Shown in pieces: positions 1 through 6,219 of a DNA stretch of 9,162 nt. Position 1 is the stretch's first letter; each line of letters starts with the position of its first letter. Source of the DNA: Phascolarctobacterium sp. (GTDB lineage: Bacteria > Bacillota > Negativicutes > Acidaminococcales > Acidaminococcaceae); contig JAEDNJ010000055.1 in NCBI GenBank assembly GCA_016302525.1, positions 1 to 9,162 on the forward strand, in the 5' to 3' direction. The position numbers and the translations under genes were made by a program. The notes beneath the pieces were generated by a model. That model saw only the letters and a list, made by a program, of their open reading frames with translations, was not told the origin of the DNA and ran no database searches.

Positions 1-60
1 TCTACCACATACATATTCATATAATATTTTGTAAAAGAATCTGAGAAAGGAAAGTTGGTA

Positions 61-141
61 ATGCCTGCTGCATATCTACTTTTTTGTTGTAGGACTATAC
101 GCCTTAACAGTAGATGCTTACAGATAATCTTGAGTATTTAA
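61..141 (+). CDS. possible small ORF / leader peptide (26 aa)
   Basis: An ATG at 61 opens a 26-codon frame ending in TAA at 139-141. It is preceded by a purine-rich AAAGGA (46-51) with 9 bases before the start, which is a reasonable Shine-Dalgarno. The peptide starts with a short hydrophobic stretch containing two cysteines (MPAAYLLFCC) and then becomes basic. It ends 36 bases before the preferred ATG of the next gene, so it could be an upstream ORF or leader peptide, or a chance frame in AT-rich DNA. I recognise no family. Its only support is the SD and the position. Confidence 0.22.
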   Translation: MPAAYLLFCCRTIRLNSRCLQIILSI

Positions 142-177
142 ACTAGCTTGCTTCAATTCATTAATGTAAGGAAACAA

Positions 178-921
178 ATGCCGTTATATAAATATGTAAA
201 AGCTTTCGTTGTACCTCCAGGTACATATATTTCGCTATTTATCTTTTTTGCTATCTATTTATGGATAGTTTATTTGCTAGCGAAGCATAATTCGCCACAA
301 AAGAGCGTGAGCCGAGGAGTAAAAATTGCTCTGTTTTCAGGCATGTTTTTCTGTTTTCTATGCAGCTTCATATCCTATGTAAGCTGCATCAATGCCGGCT
401 CGCAAAGGTTATTGCATTATTTAGAATATAAGTATGAAAATAAAAGCGTAAAACCAGATGCGATAATTGTACTAGGAAACTCTCAAGCTCGTACTAGGGC
501 TGCGATTAACTTGTACAAAAAGCATAAGGTTGACATGATTCCCTCTGGATACAATGGTGAAGCAGAGAGAATGGCTAAGCTGATGCTGAAAAGTAAGGTT
601 GCTCCTGAGCACATTATCGTGGAACCAAAAGCTACTAATACTAAGGATCATGTAAAATACATTCTTCCCATAGCTAGAGCCAAGGGCTACAAAAGAGTGT
701 ATATGGTTACTAGTGCCTATCATATGCCTCGTAGCATGATGAACTTTAAAAGACCCTTTGCTGCTAAGGGAATAGAGGTTGTTCCTTTTTGTTGCGAATA
801 TCGCACACCTAAGGAACATAGAAGAGCAGCTAATGAATGGGTGCCAGATATTCGCTACTTTGATAGAAGTGCTTTGGCTTGGCATGAGTATTTGGGAATG
901 CTGGAGCTATGGCTGTTTTAA
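178..921 (+). CDS. two-TM DUF218 (YdcF/SanA/ElyC-type) protein
   Basis: This 247-aa protein has two predicted membrane helices near the N-terminus (about residues 16-34 and 48-70), followed by a DUF218 domain from about residue 93 to 210. Visible family motifs are DAIIVLG (94-100), SGYNGEAERM (123-132), IIVEPKATNTKDH (146-158) and VTSAYHMPRS (177-186). These match the conserved blocks of the YdcF/SanA/ElyC family. E. coli ElyC and SanA are linked to envelope integrity and peptidoglycan/undecaprenyl-phosphate metabolism; the biochemical activity of this copy is unknown. The ATG at 178 is chosen because AAGGA (168-172) lies 5 bases upstream; an in-frame TTG at 148 would add ten residues with no SD. 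Lysine codons here are more often AAA than in the genes downstream. I see no convincing promoter in 1-177. The DUF218 assignment is firm, the physiological role is not. Confidence 0.85.
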   Translation: MPLYKYVKAFVVPPGTYISLFIFFAIYLWIVYLLAKHNSPQKSVSRGVKIALFSGMFFCFLCSFISYVSCINAGSQRLLHYLEYKYENKSVKPDAIIVLGNSQARTRAAINLYKKHKVDMIPSGYNGEAERMAKLMLKSKVAPEHIIVEPKATNTKDHVKYILPIARAKGYKRVYMVTSAYHMPRSMMNFKRPFAAKGIEVVPFCCEYRTPKEHRRAANEWVPDIRYFDRSALAWHEYLGMLELWLF

Positions 922-1022
922 CTCCCCGCACTTCCAAAACAATGATCTAAATTTTAGAACTTGGCTCATCAAATTCCATGACTTTATCCCTAAAAAAGGT
1001 AGGGCAGAAATCACAAAAATTC

Positions 1023-1053
1023 CTAAAAATGTTGGCTTAACTTTTTAGTTTAG
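1023..1053 (+). terminator. weak candidate terminator after the DUF218 gene
   Basis: CTAAAAA (1023-1029) pairs with TTTTTAG (1042-1048), and GTT (1031-1033) with AAC (1039-1041), around a GGCTT loop with one bulged T. TTTAG follows. The stem is mostly A-U, so termination would be inefficient. The rest of 922-1022 shows no gene or clear element. Confidence 0.25.
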
Positions 1054-1054
1054 C

Positions 1055-1083
1055 TTGACAAATATTGCTTCTTTTGGTAGAAT
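1055..1083 (+). promoter_or_regulatory. SigA-type promoter of rpsU-yqeY
   Basis: TTGACA (1055-1060, perfect -35) and TAGAAT (1078-1083, 5 of 6 to the -10 consensus) are separated by exactly 17 bases. Transcription should start near 1090, giving a leader of about 74 nt before rpsU. This is the strongest -35 element in the window, as expected for a ribosomal protein gene. Confidence 0.82.
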
Positions 1084-1091
1084 ATCTCAGT

Positions 1092-1158
1092 AAGTGTTTT
1101 TGTGTCGTTGACACGAAAGCGTAAAGATGCACTTCCCTAAGTGTACGGAGGGAGGGAG
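1092..1158 (+). promoter_or_regulatory. structured rpsU leader RNA with competing stems
   Basis: Hairpin 1 pairs 1098-1106 with 1110-1118 (9 pairs, one G-U, loop GTT). Hairpin 2 pairs TGCACTT (1128-1134) with AAGTGTA (1139-1145) around a CCCT loop and ends just before the SD. CACTT (1130-1134) can instead pair with AAGTG (1092-1096), enclosing hairpin 1. In that state TTCCCT (1133-1138) is released and could pair with AGGGAG in the SD (1149-1154 or 1153-1158). The SD itself is three tandem GGAG units (1147-1158). This layout suggests translational or autogenous control of bS21. I do not recognise it as a named RNA family. Confidence 0.45.
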
Positions 1159-1163
1159 AACAG

Positions 1164-1340
1164 ATGGCAGAAATTAAAGTTGGCAAGAACGAGACTTTGG
1201 ATAGCGCACTGCGCAGATTTAAGAGAGCAACCCAAAAGGCAGGTATTCTTTCTGAGGTTAGAAAACGCGAGCATTATGAAAAACCTAGCGTTGCCCGTAA
1301 GAAGAAAGCTGAAGCAGCCAGAAAACGTAAAACCAGATAA
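1164..1340 (+). CDS. rpsU: small ribosomal subunit protein bS21
   Basis: This 58-aa basic protein begins [20 protein letters not shown] and has the S21 signature in the next segment ([21 protein letters not shown]), ending in a lysine/arginine-rich tail. Its length and sequence match Firmicute bS21. The protein sits on the 30S platform near the 3' end of 16S rRNA, the anti-Shine-Dalgarno region, and promotes initiation. The ATG at 1164 has GGAGG (1151-1155) 8 bases upstream, part of a longer GGAGGGAGGGAG tract. The stop lies 15 bases before yqeY, with which it is almost certainly cotranscribed from the promoter at 1055-1083. A longer overlapping frame (1141-1365) is a shadow of this gene. Confidence 0.96.
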   Translation: MAEIKVGKNETLDSALRRFKRATQKAGILSEVRKREHYEKPSVARKKKAEAARKRKTR

Positions 1341-1355
1341 TTGGAGGCGGGCTGT

Positions 1356-1805
1356 ATGTCTATAAAAGACCAATTGACTGCTGATATGAAGCAAGCTATG
1401 AAGGATAAGGAAGCAGGTAAGCTGCGCTTAGCTGTAATCCGCATGGTACGCAACAGTATTAGAAATCAGGAAATCAACAACAAAATTGAATTGGACGACA
1501 ATGCAGTTTTGCAGGTATTGATGAAAGAGGTCAAAATGCGCCAAGACTCCTTGGAGGAATTCAAGAAGGCTAATCGCGCAGAATTAGTTGCTCAAGCTGA
1601 AGAAGAAATTGCTATTTTGAAGCAATATCTTCCGGAAGCGCTCAGTGACGAAGAACTGAAGGCTATCGTTGCTGAAACTATTGCCGAGGTAGGAGCTGCC
1701 GGTCCTAAGGATATGGGTAAGGTCATGCCAAAGGTAATAGCTAAGGCTCAAGGTCGTGCAGACGGCAAACGTATTAGCGCCATGGTTCGAGAACTACTCA
1801 AATAA
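1356..1805 (+). CDS. yqeY: GatB/YqeY domain protein
   Basis: The 149-aa product is a stand-alone YqeY protein, resembling the C-terminal tail domain of the GatB subunit of aspartyl/glutamyl-tRNA amidotransferase. Visible hallmarks are the N-terminal helix MSIKDQLTADMKQAMKDKE, the central segment with EEEIAILKQYLPEALSDEEL, and the C-terminal block DMGKVMPKVIAKAQGRADGK that closes the family. In GatB the tail domain contacts tRNA; the role of free YqeY is not settled. ATG 1356 is chosen over an upstream in-frame TTG at 1341 because GGAGG (1343-1347) overlaps that TTG region and sits 8 bases before the ATG. It is the second gene of the rpsU operon, a common pairing in Firmicutes, and is followed by a strong terminator. 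Confidence 0.93.
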   Translation: MSIKDQLTADMKQAMKDKEAGKLRLAVIRMVRNSIRNQEINNKIELDDNAVLQVLMKEVKMRQDSLEEFKKANRAELVAQAEEEIAILKQYLPEALSDEELKAIVAETIAEVGAAGPKDMGKVMPKVIAKAQGRADGKRISAMVRELLK

Positions 1806-1813
1806 CAACCACT

Positions 1814-1852
1814 ATAACCGTGTTAGAGAAATCTAGCGCGGTTATTTTGTTT
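1814..1852 (+). terminator. rho-independent terminator after yqeY
   Basis: A 14-pair stem runs from 1814-1827 to 1832-1845, with two or three G-U pairs, capped by a GAAA tetraloop (1828-1831). TTTGTTT follows (1846-1852). It starts 8 bases after the yqeY stop and closes the rpsU-yqeY unit. Confidence 0.88.
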
Positions 1853-1911
1853 TCACAAGACTTTCCTATTATGAAAAATACAAATTTTGTATGACTATTT
1901 AGCAAAAACAC

Positions 1912-1940
1912 TTCACAAAAAAACTGTTTTATGCTAAAAT
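1912..1940 (+). promoter_or_regulatory. extended -10 promoter of codY
   Basis: TTCACA (1912-1917) and TAAAAT (1935-1940) are 17 bases apart. TG at 1932-1933 gives an extended -10 (TGCTAAAAT). The start should be near 1947, leaving a leader of about 55 nt. TTTAGC (1898-1903) and GCTAAA (1933-1938, overlapping the -10) form an inverted repeat about 29 bases apart that could be an operator. Confidence 0.72.
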
Positions 1941-1952
1941 GAAATTGTTGAA

Positions 1953-1967
1953 ATTTGTTAGAAAATA
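1953..1967 (+). promoter_or_regulatory. candidate CodY box in the codY leader
   Basis: ATTTGTTAGAAAATA matches the published CodY consensus AATTTTCWGAAAATT at 11 of 15 positions. It lies just downstream of the predicted start site, where binding could block transcription and give autoregulation. The DNA is AT-rich, so a match of this quality can arise by chance. Confidence 0.28.
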
Positions 1968-2002
1968 TGTAATTTGACTAATAAAGTTTAGGAGGCTATA
2001 TT

Positions 2003-2722
2003 ATGACATTATTAGAGAAGGTTCGTAAATTAAATGAGGTTCTGCAAGCTTACGACAATGTGAATTTGCATGAGCTGGCAGGTGTTTTGAGCACAGTTGA
2101 AAATGCTAATGTTTATTGCGCTAATGAAAAAGGCGTGGTATTAGGCTACAAGCAACTGCCTCAATGTGCTGATGAGGAGAAATTGGTTACTGTTGGCACC
2201 GATAAGCATTTCCCTGAATTATACACCCGTTATCTAGCTAATGTTATTGACACTGATGTCATTGAAGCTAAGGAAGAGGATTCCGTAGTACAAAATACTA
2301 TTATTGTTCCTCTGTATAAGGAGCATCAACGTATTGGCACTATGGTTATGGAGCTGCTGCGCAAGGAAGTTAAGAATGATGATTTGATTCTGGCTGAATT
2401 TGCTTCTACTGTTTTAGGTGCTGCGATTATGCGTGCTACTGCTGTTCGTGATGAACAAAAGAATATGGTTAATGTAGCCTTAGAGACCTTGTCCTATTCC
2501 GAAGGTATGGCTGTAAAGGCTATTTTAAAAACCATGGAAGGTAACCTGGAGGGCTATATTGTAGCTTCTAAGATTGCTGACGAATCCAAGATTACTCGTT
2601 CTGTAATTGTTAACGCAATGCGCAAGCTGGAAAGTGCTGGCGTAATCGCAACCCGTTCTCTGGGCATGAAGGGTACCTATATCCATATTCTAGTACCTAT
2701 GCTGGTTGAATTAGGCAAATAA
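2003..2722 (+). CDS. codY: CodY global transcriptional regulator
   Basis: The 239-aa product has the CodY layout. An N-terminal GAF domain covers about residues 1-145 (RIGTMVMELLRKE at 110-122, NDDLILAEFASTVLG at 125-139), a linker helix follows, and a winged helix-turn-helix covers about 165-235. The DNA-binding part is nearly identical to the family signature: VASKIADESKITRSVIVNAM (187-206), then RKLESAGVI (207-215) and RSLGMKGTYI (218-227). CodY senses branched-chain amino acids and GTP in Bacillus and represses nutrient-scavenging genes. This copy is about 20 residues shorter than B. subtilis CodY (259 aa), with much of the loss between residues 80 and 100 of the GAF domain. The ATG has AGGAGG (1991-1996) 6 bases upstream. 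No terminator separates it from the next gene, 51 bases on. Identity is firm, the effector set is open. Confidence 0.95.
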   Translation: MTLLEKVRKLNEVLQAYDNVNLHELAGVLSTVENANVYCANEKGVVLGYKQLPQCADEEKLVTVGTDKHFPELYTRYLANVIDTDVIEAKEEDSVVQNTIIVPLYKEHQRIGTMVMELLRKEVKNDDLILAEFASTVLGAAIMRATAVRDEQKNMVNVALETLSYSEGMAVKAILKTMEGNLEGYIVASKIADESKITRSVIVNAMRKLESAGVIATRSLGMKGTYIHILVPMLVELGK

Positions 2723-2773
2723 TTACTGAGTGTTTATTGTTGGCGGTAGTGTTTTTCGAGAAGGAGTGCTAAA

Positions 2774-3550
2774 ATGGAAGAAGCTGTGTTATATAGTGTA
2801 GAAAACGGTATTGCGACTATTACCATGAATCGTCCCAAGGCTATGAACTCTATGAATGATGCTTTGATTGATGGTCTGCATGCAGCCTTAGATAAGGCTG
2901 AGGCTGACTCTGAGGTTAAGGCTGTGGTTCTGACTGGCAGCGGCAAGGCTTTTTGCGCTGGTGGTGATTTGAACTACTTAAACGGTCTAGAGGGCGTAGG
3001 AGAGAAGAAGGCTTTCATTGCTAAGGTTGGCAATGTTGCTAAACGTATTACTGTCATCGAAAAGCCTTTTATCGCTCTTGTTAACGCTGTTGCTGCTGGT
3101 GCTGGCGTAAATTTAATGCTGGCCTGCGATTTTATCTATGCTTCGGACAAGGCTCGCTTTATGGAGGCCTTTGCTAAGGTTGGTTTAATTCCTGACTGCG
3201 GCGGTTTGTTCTTTTTGCCTAAGGCTGTGGGTCTTTTGAAGGCGAAGGAGCTGATGATGACTGCTGACCTCATTGATGCAGCCGAGGCTGCCAGGATTGG
3301 CCTCGTAAGCTATGTTTATCCTGATGCTGAGGTAAGCGAGAAGGCATATGCTATGGCTGCTCGCATGGCTAAATCTGCTCCTCTTGCTATTGGTTTAATG
3401 AAGAAGTATCTCAATAATACTGCTTTGACCTTAGATGAGGTACTAGCTCTGGAAGAAACTACCCAGCCGCTCTTAATGGGCAGCGCTGATTGCAAGGAAG
3501 GCATTGCTGCTTTCCTGGAAAAGAGAGCTCCTGAATTTACTGGCAGATAA
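2774..3550 (+). CDS. enoyl-CoA hydratase/isomerase family protein
   Basis: This 258-aa crotonase-fold protein has full family length. Seen motifs: MNRPKAMNSMN (18-28) in the CoA-binding region, the oxyanion-hole segment AFCAGGDL (59-66), the second segment VNAVAAGAGVNL (103-114), and GLIPDCGG (137-144). By alignment from memory with rat mitochondrial hydratase, the two catalytic glutamates (E144, E164) fall at Asn113 and Phe133. Asp141, in the PDxGG motif, matches the acidic residue used by PaaG-like isomerases. An isomerase or other crotonase activity is therefore more likely than classical hydration; the substrate is unknown. AAGGAG (2761-2766) lies 7 bases before the ATG. It probably shares the codY transcript and ends at a strong terminator. 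No other fatty acid or aromatic degradation gene lies nearby. Confidence 0.88.
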   Translation: MEEAVLYSVENGIATITMNRPKAMNSMNDALIDGLHAALDKAEADSEVKAVVLTGSGKAFCAGGDLNYLNGLEGVGEKKAFIAKVGNVAKRITVIEKPFIALVNAVAAGAGVNLMLACDFIYASDKARFMEAFAKVGLIPDCGGLFFLPKAVGLLKAKELMMTADLIDAAEAARIGLVSYVYPDAEVSEKAYAMAARMAKSAPLAIGLMKKYLNNTALTLDEVLALEETTQPLLMGSADCKEGIAAFLEKRAPEFTGR

Positions 3551-3562
3551 TTTTGCTGCTGC

Positions 3563-3596
3563 TGCACTCTGTCCTTGGGCAGGGTGCATTTTTTTT
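3563..3596 (+). terminator. rho-independent terminator after the ECH gene
   Basis: A stem of about 11 pairs, starting with TGCAC (3563-3567) and closing with its partner GTGCA (3584-3588), has a CTTG loop and is followed by eight T residues (3589-3596). It begins 12 bases after the stop codon and ends the codY-ECH unit. Confidence 0.92.
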
Positions 3597-3615
3597 GAAA
3601 AAGCAGTAATATACT

Positions 3616-3644
3616 TTGACGAATATCTTCGATTGATGTATAAT
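3616..3644 (+). promoter_or_regulatory. SigA-type promoter of the trpS operon
   Basis: TTGACG (3616-3621) and TATAAT (3639-3644) are 17 bases apart. The predicted start near 3651 leaves a leader of about 110 nt that is very AT-rich. I find no T-box specifier stem, antiterminator sequence or second terminator there, so no tRNA-dependent attenuation is apparent. Confidence 0.82.
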
Positions 3645-3763
3645 AAAATAAGTATGCTATGTGATAATTTAGCAAAAATGTTTTACTGATAATTGATGTC
3701 ATTAATAGCTATAAAGAAAATTTTATTTGTAATTTAGTAATAACTAATAAAGGAGTATAGATT

Positions 3764-4825
3764 ATGAAGAAAAAGATTATCCTTACTGGCGACCGTCCTA
3801 CAGGTCGTCTGCATGTTGGCCATTATGTGGGCTCCTTGAAGGAAAGAGTGAGACTGCAAAATTCTGGCGAATATGATGAGGTTTATATTATGATTGCTGA
3901 TGCTCAGGCCCTGACTGATAACGCTGAGCATCCGGAAAAGGTTCGTCAAAACATTATTCAGGTTGCCCTGGATTATCTGGCTTGCGGCATTGACCCGGCT
4001 AAGACCCACATCTTTATTCAATCCATGGTGCCGCAGCTCACTGAATTAACCTTCTATTATATGAATTTGGTAACTGTATCTCGCGTACAGCGTAACCCGA
4101 CCGTTAAGGCCGAGATTCAAATGCGCAATTTTGAGGCGAGCATTCCCGTGGGCTTCTTCTGCTATCCTATTAGCCAGGCTGCTGACATCACTGCCTTCAA
4201 GGCTAGTGTTGTGCCGGTTGGCGAGGATCAAATGCCCATGCTGGAGCAATGCCGCGAGATTGTAGATAAGTTTAATTCCGTTTATGGTGAGACCCTTGTT
4301 AAGCCGGAAATTATGCTGCCCTCTAACAAGGCTTGTCTGCGTTTGCCGGGTATTGATGGCAAGGCTAAAATGAGCAAGTCCCTGGGCAACTGCATTTATC
4401 TCTCCGATTCTCCGGAGGATATTAAGAAAAAGGTTATGTCCATGTATACTGACCCCACCCACATCAAGGTTTCTGATCCCGGTCATGTAGAGGGCAATGC
4501 TGTGTTTACTTATTTAGATGCCTTCTGCAAGGATGAATATTTTGCCGAGTTCCTGCCCGAATATGCTAATTTAGACGAGCTGAAGGCTCATTATGAGCGT
4601 GGCGGTCTGGGTGATGTAAAGATTAAGAAATTCTTGAACAGCGTTCTGCAGGCAGAGCTGGGCCCCATTCGCGAGCGTCGTCAAATGTGGGAGCAACGCA
4701 TTCCTGAGGTGCTGGCTATTCTACAGGAGGGCACGAGGGTGGCCGAGGCTAAGGCTGCCCAAACTCTGCACGAGGTGCGTTCCTCCATGAAGATTAACTA
4801 TTTTGATGGTGATTTGATTCTGTAA
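3764..4825 (+). CDS. trpS: tryptophan--tRNA ligase
   Basis: This class I aminoacyl-tRNA synthetase joins tryptophan to tRNA-Trp using ATP. Its 353 residues carry the HIGH-type motif in GDRPTGRLHVGHYVGSL (9-25, HVGH at 17-20), the tryptophan pocket region with AAD at 139-141, VGEDQ (152-156), and the KMSKS loop AKMSKSLGN (201-209). The GDRPTG opening is typical of the TrpRS branch found in many Firmicutes. It is slightly longer than the usual 325-345 residues, with a short extra tail (roughly the last eight residues). AGGAG (3751-3755) sits 8 bases before the ATG. It leads the operon: the SD of the next gene overlaps its stop codon, so the protease gene is probably translationally coupled. Codon use is strongly biased to AAG for lysine and GCT for alanine, suggesting good expression. 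Confidence 0.97.
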   Translation: MKKKIILTGDRPTGRLHVGHYVGSLKERVRLQNSGEYDEVYIMIADAQALTDNAEHPEKVRQNIIQVALDYLACGIDPAKTHIFIQSMVPQLTELTFYYMNLVTVSRVQRNPTVKAEIQMRNFEASIPVGFFCYPISQAADITAFKASVVPVGEDQMPMLEQCREIVDKFNSVYGETLVKPEIMLPSNKACLRLPGIDGKAKMSKSLGNCIYLSDSPEDIKKKVMSMYTDPTHIKVSDPGHVEGNAVFTYLDAFCKDEYFAEFLPEYANLDELKAHYERGGLGDVKIKKFLNSVLQAELGPIRERRQMWEQRIPEVLAILQEGTRVAEAKAAQTLHEVRSSMKINYFDGDLIL

Positions 4826-4834
4826 GGAGTGCCC

Positions 4835-5455
4835 ATGCTAGATTTTGGTTCTCTCATTTATCGTATACCTGCCTTTCTCTTTGCCATTGCTGTGCATGAG
4901 TATGCTCATGCTCAATGTGCAGATAGCCTAGGCGACCCTACCAGCCGTTACAGTGGCCGTTTAACCCTCAATCCCATGGCGCACATGGATATTTTGGGCG
5001 GCTTGCTTCTGGTGCTGTGTGGCTTTGGCTGGGCAAAGCCGGTAGAAATCAATCCACGCTATTTTAAGAATCCGCAAAGCGATATGCTAAAGGTTTCTTT
5101 GGCTGGTCCTGCGGCTAACCTTTTCCTGTGCTTTTTAGCAGTGCTGCTGTGGCGAGTGATGGCCCGCTTTGGCCTGCTCACAGGCGGTGTTAAGGAGCTG
5201 CTTTGGTGGCTGGCTCAGCTTAATGTGTGGTTTGCCTTCTTCAATCTGTTGCCTATTCCGCCGTTGGACGGCTCGCGTATTGTGACAATGCTGCTGCCGC
5301 CTAAACAGGCCTGGGACTTTGAAAATTTTGTTGGTCAATATGGCATGTATATATTGATTGCCCTGGTTTTCACAGGTGTAACTAGTGCCATTATTACCCC
5401 TTTATCTAGATTTTATCTTACTTTAGTAAGTACCCTTTTAGGGTTTATTATCTAA
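4835..5455 (+). CDS. site-2 protease family zinc metalloprotease (M50)
   Basis: The 206-aa product is an integral membrane protein with the intramembrane zinc protease motifs. HEYAH (21-25) supplies the HExxH zinc ligands and catalytic Glu22, inside the first hydrophobic helix. NPMAHMD (46-52) follows, and NLLPIPPLDG (137-146) supplies the Asp145 ligand. Further hydrophobic segments lie at about 55-66, 86-110, 120-138 and 168-188. It belongs to the compact PDZ-less group (YwhC-like), whose substrates are largely unknown. ATG 4835 is preferred: AAGGAG (4824-4829) covers the trpS stop and lies 5 bases upstream. A GTG at 4829 would sit inside that SD. Its stop overlaps the scpA start (TAATG). 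A position upstream of scpA/scpB is common in Firmicutes, with no proven functional link. Confidence 0.92.
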   Translation: MLDFGSLIYRIPAFLFAIAVHEYAHAQCADSLGDPTSRYSGRLTLNPMAHMDILGGLLLVLCGFGWAKPVEINPRYFKNPQSDMLKVSLAGPAANLFLCFLAVLLWRVMARFGLLTGGVKELLWWLAQLNVWFAFFNLLPIPPLDGSRIVTMLLPPKQAWDFENFVGQYGMYILIALVFTGVTSAIITPLSRFYLTLVSTLLGFII

Positions 5456-6153
5456 TGTCTGATTTAAAGCTGAAATTAAATGTTTTTGAAGGGCCCTTAG
5501 ACCTTTTGCTGCATTTAATTGAAAAGGACAAAATCGATATCTATGATATTCCTATAGTTGAGATCACACAGCAATATATCAGCTACCTTAAGAATTTGCA
5601 GGATTTTGATATGGAGCTAGCCAGTGAGTTTCTGGTGATGGCGGCTACTCTGCTGCATATTAAGTCGAGAATGCTGCTGCCAGAGGACAAGGAAGAGGAG
5701 GAGGAAGACGACCCTCGCCAAAGGCTGGTGGAAATGCTGGTGGAATATCGTCGGATAAAAAAATGTGCTGCTGCCTTGCTGGATATGAAGCAGGTGGCAG
5801 ATTTACAGGTGCAGCGCCAGCCCATGTTTGCCAATTTCTGCGAGCTGGTTTTGCCTGCCTATAAGCCGGAGGAGCTTTTAGCGGCTTTGGCTGATTTAGT
5901 GCAGGGACAACAGGTACAGAGGGCTTATGTCGAGCCTCAGGCCTACAGTGTGCAGGATAAAATGGCAGAAATCATGGCTTATCTAAAAAGGCGGTCTCAC
6001 GGCTTTATGCTAAGCGAGCTCTTTACGAGCGGTAGCTCAGCAGAGAAGGTGGCCTGCTTTTTGGGTGTGCTGGAGCTTTTGAAGCTGAACGCTGTAACGA
6101 TTACTCAAAGTGAACGCTTTGCGCCTATTTATATTTTTGCAAAAAAGGCTTAG
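5455..6153 (+). CDS. scpA: segregation and condensation protein A
   Basis: ScpA is the kleisin subunit of the bacterial SMC-ScpAB condensin, bridging the SMC heads and binding a ScpB dimer. The 232-aa product has the signature N-terminus FEGPLDLLLHLIEKDKIDIYDI (11-32; the opening block FEGPLDLLLHLI is diagnostic), then ITQQYISYL (37-45) and the helix FDMELASEFLVMAATLLHIKSRMLLP (51-76), which begins the SMC neck-binding region. An acidic linker (residues 77-86, mostly Glu/Asp) follows, and a C-terminal winged helix covers about 165-230. The start codon overlaps the preceding stop by one base, and only a weak AGGG (5440-5443) lies upstream, so translation is probably coupled to the protease gene. 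scpB follows after 66 bases. Confidence 0.95.
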   Translation: MSDLKLKLNVFEGPLDLLLHLIEKDKIDIYDIPIVEITQQYISYLKNLQDFDMELASEFLVMAATLLHIKSRMLLPEDKEEEEEDDPRQRLVEMLVEYRRIKKCAAALLDMKQVADLQVQRQPMFANFCELVLPAYKPEELLAALADLVQGQQVQRAYVEPQAYSVQDKMAEIMAYLKRRSHGFMLSELFTSGSSAEKVACFLGVLELLKLNAVTITQSERFAPIYIFAKKA

Positions 6154-6164
6154 GCAAAAGCCTT
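6145..6164 (+). repeat. short hairpin at the scpA stop codon
   Basis: AAGGCTT (6145-6151) is the inverse complement of AAGCCTT (6158-6164), with a 6-base loop, and the scpA TAG begins at 6151. No T-tract follows, so it is not a typical terminator; it may be an mRNA stability or processing element. The palindrome AAAGCGCTTT (6168-6177) follows close by. Confidence 0.35.
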
Positions 6165-6219
6165 GCTAAAGCGCTTTTAGAGCTGCTATAGCTTCTACGG
6201 GAGGCAGGTTAGAGTTAAT

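Noticed and set aside
779..1048. 89-aa + strand frame overlapping the end of the DUF218 gene
   Set aside because: It has no SD, starts inside a well-supported coding region, and its composition is not protein-like.
1102..1131. second TTGACA-like element (1108-1113) in the rpsU leader
   Set aside because: No plausible -10 lies 16-18 bases downstream; the TTGAC belongs to the arm of hairpin 1.
1141..1365. 74-aa frame beginning with GTG and overlapping rpsU
   Set aside because: It is a different frame over rpsU; the rpsU frame has a clear bS21 sequence and an optimally spaced SD.
4046..4486. 146-aa minus-strand frame inside trpS
   Set aside because: It is antisense to conserved TrpRS motifs and has no independent coding support.
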